Shown one piece after another: positions 59,935 to 64,000 of a DNA stretch of 64,000 bases. The stretch's first letter is position 1. Each line of letters starts with the position of its first letter. The stretch comes from an uncultured Kiritimatiellota bacterium (GTDB lineage Bacteria; Verrucomicrobiota; Kiritimatiellia; RFP12; UBA1067): NCBI GenBank assembly GCA_934675625.1, contig CAKURH010000002.1, positions 27,512-91,511 of the forward strand, read 5' to 3'. The translations under genes and the position numbers were made by a program. The notes beneath the pieces are model-generated. The model saw only the letters and a list, made by a program, of their open reading frames with translations, did not search any database and was not told the DNA's origin.

Positions 59935-60986
59935 GTGCCCACCTCACACGCCACGTTCGACAGCATTCCCCTGAAATACGCATCGAACTTCTGCGCGATC
60001 TCGAACCACGAATAAACCGGGATCTGGCGCGCGGCGTTTTCTGCCAATCGTCGGCACAGTGCCGGATCGTTCGCCAGGCGCAAAACCAAGGGCGCATAGT
60101 CGCCATCGTCCGCGAGAAGCGCGTTCTCACCGTCCGTGAAGAAATTGTCCGCCTCGCCCTTCAGGGCGAGAATCGGCCGCTGCCAGCGAAGGTATTCCTG
60201 AAGCTTGGCGTTGCAGTCCTGATTCGACGTGCAGACGAAGGCGTCGGCCTGGCTCATCACCGCGCGCTGATCGTCTTTTGTCAGCCAGCCCAGCGAAATG
60301 CAGTTGTCGGAGAGAAAGGGCCTCAGGTAATCTTCATCACGTCCCGTCAGGTAGAGCTTGATGTCGTGCGGCAGCGAACGCATCGCCCGGCAGATGTCGG
60401 CCGTGCGCTTCCACTTCACCTTGTCGCCCGTGTAGACGAGCTTAAACCGCCCTTCCAGATGAATTGTTCCCTTTGCGGACGCTCGGTCGACGGGATCGGC
60501 TCCGTTCGGGATGTAGGCGCAGTCAACGCCCCACGACCGCCCCAGTTTCTGCAAGGCGTAACTCAAGGTGACAACAGCATCCGACCGCGTGACGAGAAAC
60601 TTCTGCACGGCCAGCATCACGACCTTCCCCAACCAACCGAACCGTTCGTTCCAGATGCGGTCGTAATGGTCGTCCCAGCCATGCACGACGACGAAACGGC
60701 GATACCGACAGAGGACACGCTTCAGGAAAATCGGCCAAACGGCCGTCGTCGAGCCGTAGGTGTAGACGATGTCGGGCTTAAACGCATCGATTTCCTTTGC
60801 GAGACGAACGGGATTCGCCGTCTCGTGCCATCCCAACCACGCAACCGTCCAGCCGAGCCGCTCCAAGTTGTAGCCGATTGCGTCGATGCTGTACGGCGCA
60901 GCGGCGAAATGCGCGGCGGCGGACGTGCCCTTGGCGTACCAAGGGCTGCGGGAACTGGAAACGAACAAAATCCTCATGCACGACAT
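59931..60986 (-). CDS. Glycosyltransferase, GT4-like
   Basis: A 351-aa GT-B enzyme: MRILFVSSSRSPWYAKGTS start, DIVYTYGSTTAVWP, a GxxKWKRTADICRAM segment (LVYTGDKVKWKRT), LGWLTKDDQRAVMSQADAFVCTSNQDCNAKLQEYLRWQRPILAL and a typical C-terminus. The second ATG at 60977 begins the usual family start, so residues 1-3 may be extra. Less GC-rich than core genes. Eight bases follow the methyltransferase stop. Confidence 0.78.
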   Translation of the reverse strand: MSCMRILFVSSSRSPWYAKGTSAAAHFAAAPYSIDAIGYNLERLGWTVAWLGWHETANPVRLAKEIDAFKPDIVYTYGSTTAVWPIFLKRVLCRYRRFVVVHGWDDHYDRIWNERFGWLGKVVMLAVQKFLVTRSDAVVTLSYALQKLGRSWGVDCAYIPNGADPVDRASAKGTIHLEGRFKLVYTGDKVKWKRTADICRAMRSLPHDIKLYLTGRDEDYLRPFLSDNCISLGWLTKDDQRAVMSQADAFVCTSNQDCNAKLQEYLRWQRPILALKGEADNFFTDGENALLADDGDYAPLVLRLANDPALCRRLAENAARQIPVYSWFEIAQKFDAYFRGMLSNVACEVGT

Positions 60987-60993
60987 CCCGTCG

Positions 60994-61620
60994 TCACTTC
61001 GCCCCCTCTTCCCGGCAGAACTTCACCCACGACGTGTCGGCAAAAACTTTGTCAGGCTCGCCCAACAGTTCCAGAACAGCCGCCTTGCTGCCGGGCCAGT
61101 TCGGGTTGAAGTCATGTCCGGCAATGGCCAGTCGCGGCTTGATCAGCCGTTGTGCCGTCTCAATGTCGTGCCGAACGCCCTCATACGTGTGCAACCCGTC
61201 GATATAGACGACATCAACGGGAATCCCCTTGAACTGCTCGACAAAATCGTCGATCGTCCCCTTGCACTTCACCACACGCGCATCCGCCGCATGCCGCCTG
61301 TCAAAATCAGCTTCGACCTTTCGCATATCCGTAAAGGCCGCCCCATCATCAACGTCGTAAAAACCTTTCCATGGATCCACGCAATAGAGCCGCTTCAACC
61401 GCCCCGTTCCAAGAAAGACCTCCGCCGATTCGCCACGGTAGGAACCGATTTCCACCATGACGCCGTTCTCCAGACCAATGCTCGCCAGCAAAAGCCGAAG
61501 CGACTCACGGAACTGTTCGTTGTCTCGCATCATCATTTTCTTCTTCCTCAACGCTGGAATAAGCAGAATGCGAGCAATGCGCTTGGCGATGCGCCTAAAG
61601 AACTTCGCGTGGTTTTCCAT
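60994..61620 (-). CDS. Class I SAM-dependent methyltransferase (Methyltransf_24 type)
   Basis: A 208-aa protein with VMVEIGSYRGESAEVFLGTG (the SAM-binding motif I, EIGxxxGxS), LYCVDPWKGFYDV, FKGIPVDVVYIDGLHTYEGVRHDIETAQRLIKPRLAIAGHDF, the metal-linked motif seen in the Methyltransf_24 family. It probably methylates a sugar or lipid-linked intermediate of the polysaccharide. ATG 61620 has AAAGGAAG upstream; an N-terminal extension open in frame overlaps the previous gene and is unlikely. Lower GC than core genes. Confidence 0.78.
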   Translation of the reverse strand: MENHAKFFRRIAKRIARILLIPALRKKKMMMRDNEQFRESLRLLLASIGLENGVMVEIGSYRGESAEVFLGTGRLKRLYCVDPWKGFYDVDDGAAFTDMRKVEADFDRRHAADARVVKCKGTIDDFVEQFKGIPVDVVYIDGLHTYEGVRHDIETAQRLIKPRLAIAGHDFNPNWPGSKAAVLELLGEPDKVFADTSWVKFCREEGAK

Positions 61621-61648
61621 TAGGGGACTTCCTTTCGTTTTCAACGCC

Positions 61649-62470
61649 TTACTTACGTTCATCTGACGACGGCGACTCCTTCGCGCCTGCATTCAGCGCA
61701 TTTTGCACACGGACAAGCAGAGTCGTCGGCACGAGGCGGAACACGAGCCCCTTCAGGCCTTCAACAATCTTCGTGCGCAGCGGCGGCAACCCCCGTCTCG
61801 TGAAATCATAGCCAATCCCGTTCTCCTTCAGAACCTGAACGCCAAACGGTTCCCAACAGCCCTTGTGCACGGCATCGACGAACGGGAACTCCTTCGTCGG
61901 CGTGACAAGCAACGGCCGTGCCTCGTCCGAGAGATCGAAGCTTCCGCGACGCTCGAACTCCCAGATGCTCGTCTTGCCGTGCGCCAGTCTCAGAAGGAAT
62001 TCGCGATTCCAGATGCCCGTCTGCGTGGCAATGCAGTAAGCCGTGTTCTTCTTGTATTCGCACAGATCTTCGCGATACGGAATCCGTGTCTCGGGATTCG
62101 GGATCAGCCGCAGGTTGGCGGCATCGAACCGCTTCGCCTGATCGAGCCGCTTCAAGACAAGCACCGTGTCGACAGGCGCAGCCAAATAATAATCGTCACA
62201 CAAAAGGAGAACGTACCGCGTCTTGATCTGCTTCAGCGCGACGACCAGTCGAGCGCACCAGTTTCCACCCTTGCCACAGGCGACAACCTGATCGAACGCC
62301 AGCCCCTCCGCCGGAGTCGTCTCCGTCACGAGTACCGTCTCGAACGGACAGTCCGGCCAGAACTTTCGCCAAAGAGCCGAGAACGGGCCGAGGAGATCGG
62401 CATACTTATCGCATGAGGCGACAAGTACCGTGCAGTCTGAATTCGTTTTGGCGGTCATTTTACGATCCAT
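61649..62470 (-). CDS. Putative glycosyltransferase of uncharacterised family
   Basis: A 273-aa protein beginning (after MDRK) MTAKTNSDCTVLVASCDKYADLL, then ETVLVTETTPAEGLAFDQVVACGKGGNWCARLVVALKQIKTRYVLLLCDDYYLAAPVD. LLLCDDYYL provides a DxD-like acidic motif and EEHFGVHKGCWEPFGV-like context follows (FPFVDAVHKGCWEPFGV). It resembles small GT-A transferases of polysaccharide clusters, but I do not assign a family. ATG 62470 has GGGAGG 5 nt upstream; its start overlaps the tcdA stop. Confidence 0.55.
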   Translation of the reverse strand: MDRKMTAKTNSDCTVLVASCDKYADLLGPFSALWRKFWPDCPFETVLVTETTPAEGLAFDQVVACGKGGNWCARLVVALKQIKTRYVLLLCDDYYLAAPVDTVLVLKRLDQAKRFDAANLRLIPNPETRIPYREDLCEYKKNTAYCIATQTGIWNREFLLRLAHGKTSIWEFERRGSFDLSDEARPLLVTPTKEFPFVDAVHKGCWEPFGVQVLKENGIGYDFTRRGLPPLRTKIVEGLKGLVFRLVPTTLLVRVQNALNAGAKESPSSDERK

Positions 62471-63230
62471 GCAGCCTCCCGAAAATCGCGGGCAAAGAAG
62501 CGACGCACGGTTGCGTCAGTTTCCGAATCGCCTCGGCCGCGAGGGCCATGCCGAACGCACACGTGACGGGCATCATCGACCCCTTGGGGACAACAGACTC
62601 CGGCTTCGCGGGGACAGGCCCCACCGATGGTGCGCGCACAGGTTGCGCCGGTTCAGTCGAGACGGCGCAGTCGAAACGCGTCGAGGGGAAGCGGCCGAGC
62701 CGCTTGAAGCGCTGGCGCAGCGCCCGCGCGAGGCCGTCGCCCGTAATTTTCTCAAACCGCCGGATGACGACTTTCGTCGGGTCGAGCCGCCGCGCCGCGC
62801 CCATCGACGAGAGAAGAGGTACGCCCGCCGCCGTCACCGACAGAATCAGCTCGGCCTTGCAGTCCACAGAGTCGATTGCGTCCACGATCAGGTCGAAGTC
62901 CGAGAGCCGCAGGTCGGGCGTCGCGGACGGGTAGCGTCCGTTGACCGCGACGACGGCACCTTCGGGGTTGATGTCGAGCAGGCGTTCGCGCAACGCCTCA
63001 ACCTTGAGACGTCCGAGCGTCTTCGCCGTCGCCGGACACTGCCGGTTCACGTTCGACGGCACGACGATGTCATCGTCGACGAGCGTCAGGCGGCCGACGC
63101 CCGTGCGCACGAGTGCCTCGGCGCACCAGCTGCCGACGCCGCCGACGCCGATGACGGCGACGCGCGCGGCGGATAGCCGTGCCAGCGCCTCTTCGCCCAA
63201 CAGGGCTTCCGTTCGCGAAAGATCCATCAT
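62460..63230 (-). CDS. tcdA: tRNA threonylcarbamoyladenosine dehydratase (TcdA/CsdL family)
   Basis: TcdA is an E1-like enzyme that dehydrates t6A in tRNA to its cyclic form. The 256-aa protein has VAVIGVGGVGSWCAEALVRTGVGRLTLVDDDIV (ATP loop), VNRQCPATAKTLGRLKVEALRERLLDINPE, DFDLIVDAIDSVDCKAELI and LLSSMGAARRLDPTKV, all characteristic of TcdA rather than MoeB/ThiF (no C-terminal rhodanese, SSMGAA..DPT present). The linker before the C-terminal helix contains a repeat-derived insertion (PSVGPVPAKPESVVPKG). Start ATG 63230 is favoured over 63227. Confidence 0.88.
   Translation of the reverse strand: MMDLSRTEALLGEEALARLSAARVAVIGVGGVGSWCAEALVRTGVGRLTLVDDDIVVPSNVNRQCPATAKTLGRLKVEALRERLLDINPEGAVVAVNGRYPSATPDLRLSDFDLIVDAIDSVDCKAELILSVTAAGVPLLSSMGAARRLDPTKVVIRRFEKITGDGLARALRQRFKRLGRFPSTRFDCAVSTEPAQPVRAPSVGPVPAKPESVVPKGSMMPVTCAFGMALAAEAIRKLTQPCVASLPAIFGRLHGS
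62586..62622. repeat. GGGGACA repeat insertion in tcdA
   Basis: A GGGGACA start (62586) and a full GGGGACAGGCCCC core (62610-62622), 24 bp apart, lie in the tcdA linker. The core is identical to the one in aroB at 4969-4981. Confidence 0.65.
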
Positions 63231-63235
63231 GGCCG

Positions 63236-63553
63236 TCACCCCTCCGGGAAAAGGCGCGCGAGAATCAGTTCGGCCGGCGTGTAGGCCTTCTTCTTCGCGT
63301 TGCAGTCGACGCAGCACGGCACGCAGTTGCCGCGCGTGGAACGACCGCCGCGCGCGACGGGAACGACATGGTCGAGCGTCAGGTTCTCGGCCCCGACGTG
63401 CCGATGGCAGTAGTGGCACTCGCCTTTCGCGATTCGCGCTTTCCACCAGTCCGTCTGACGAAGCTCCCGCGCACGGGCGCGTTCGCGCTTCACGTGTGCG
63501 GGATCTGGGTTCAGGTCAAGCCAGTCGGTCGTAGGGGCGGCAGTCGGTTCCAT
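63236..63553 (-). CDS. Small HNH endonuclease
   Basis: A 105-aa HNH nuclease: CHYCHRHVGAENLTLDHVVPVARGGRSTRGNCVPCCVDCNAKK, with the CxxC...HxxP/A-like metal site and CxxC pair of HNH proteins. It resembles stand-alone HNH enzymes with a short N-terminus. It is the first gene of an operon that continues into tcdA and the polysaccharide genes. ATG 63553 lies 9 nt after a TGCTATAAT box, another leaderless-type start. Biological role unknown. Confidence 0.82.
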   Translation of the reverse strand: MEPTAAPTTDWLDLNPDPAHVKRERARARELRQTDWWKARIAKGECHYCHRHVGAENLTLDHVVPVARGGRSTRGNCVPCCVDCNAKKKAYTPAELILARLFPEG

Positions 63554-63562
63554 AGGAGGGAC

Positions 63563-63568
63563 ATTATA
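63563..63568 (-). promoter_or_regulatory. -10 element (TTTGCTATAAT) of the HNH-tcdA operon
   Basis: The minus strand reads TTTTGCTATAATGTCCCTCCT then ATG. The hexamer ends 9 nt before the start codon, and there is no Shine-Dalgarno sequence (the CCTCCT present is the anti-SD sense, not an SD). Confidence 0.7.
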
Positions 63569-63650
63569 GCAAAATCTCTCCGAGACGGGCAGACGCCCTG
63601 CGTCAGATCTGAGAATTTCCGCATAAACCGCTCCCTGAGGGACTGAAAGA

Positions 63651-64000
63651 CAGTCATTCGCTTCATTGGCCCGTCGGTCCGACAGTTGCCCGAACCGTCG
63701 CTCCGGGAGTCGCACCTGTCGCCACACGTCAATCAATCGAACGTGACAAGACATTCCCCTCGGCGGAATTCGCTTCCGCAAGCGAGAACACCAAGGCGAC
63801 AGGCGATCCCTTCGCTCCTCTCGTGCGACTGTCGGCTCCTCTGGGCCACAAGCGGCTTGCGCCGCCTCACAGAACAGGACGTTATGTGAGGAGCGGGCGG
63901 GTCGGCCGAGCGCCGAGCGAAGTGAGACGGGCGGACGCGGTTCGGCGCACGCGCCGCGAAGGACGCGCGGGGCGAGGAGCCGGCTCCGCGGCGACGAAGC
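63651..64000. repeat. GC-rich dispersed element, copy B (continues past the window)
   Basis: Aligns with copy A at 25514-25922 over its whole visible length, with the last 115 bases nearly identical. It lacks the 59-bp insert of copy A. It lies upstream of the HNH-operon promoter in the same relation as copy A to the rpoB promoter. The right end is cut by the window, so it cannot be seen whether the 160-nt palindrome of copy A is present. Confidence 0.78.

Overview
The window is a GC-rich stretch of a bacterial chromosome. The gene content points to an anaerobic, diderm, walled bacterium: a TonB-dependent B12 receptor, an outer-membrane-like beta-barrel, lipoproteins, FtsW, MurD and LysM for the envelope, and HydF and flavodoxin for anaerobic redox chemistry. 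The autotransporter-type beta-strand debris, the chlamydia-like clustering and fusion of shikimate genes and the general style fit the PVC superphylum, most likely Kiritimatiellota. That placement is inference from gene content and was not computed. No rRNA, tRNA, CRISPR array or complete IS element was recognised.

Layout. 1-3.3 kb: the N-terminal part of a UvrD/PcrA helicase (runs off the edge) and a broken secreted sialidase/autotransporter gene. 3.4-8.2 kb: every step of the shikimate pathway from 3-dehydroquinate synthase to chorismate synthase, packed into three genes (aroA, an aroK-aroB fusion and an aroC-aroD-aroE fusion). 8.2-16.9 kb: ruvA, a UDP-sugar pyrophosphorylase, infB, nusA, prepilin peptidase, gpsA and a TIM-barrel sugar isomerase. 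17-25.3 kb: rpoC and rpoB. 25.3-26.3 kb: no ordinary gene, but a GC-rich dispersed element that recurs at the right end of the window. 26.3-29.3 kb: a cobalamin-riboswitch-controlled btuB plus an N-terminally short permease. 29.4-35.3 kb: DUF3793 protein and flavodoxin, convergent with an esterase-murD-LysM-ftsW operon. 35.4-39 kb: MFS transporter, small lipoprotein, a fabG/plsC chimera, a hotdog dehydratase and HU. 39-46.3 kb: barrel protein, then ftsH-cdaA-(cdaR-like)-ftsK-rodZ. 46.3-50 kb: cysteine desulfurase, nagB, zinc ribbon, secreted-type nuclease. 50-51.8 kb: hydF and pth. 51.8-63.6 kb: a surface-polysaccharide region made of a flippase/glycosyltransferase operon facing an HNH-tcdA-glycosyltransferase operon that contains a RAYT-like Y1 transposase protein.

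Common themes. Many genes have the extended -10 sequence TTTGGTATAAT (variants G[G/C]TATAAT) ending only 6-10 nt before the ATG, which predicts leaderless mRNAs. Most other genes are chained by ATGA-type overlaps. Several coding sequences (aroB, tcdA, rodZ, ftsK, the RAYT gene) carry short palindromic or 21-bp repeats inserted in frame into linkers, so small repeat elements seem to be active in this genome. Two longer dispersed repeats lie just upstream of the rpoBC promoter and of the HNH/tcdA operon promoter.
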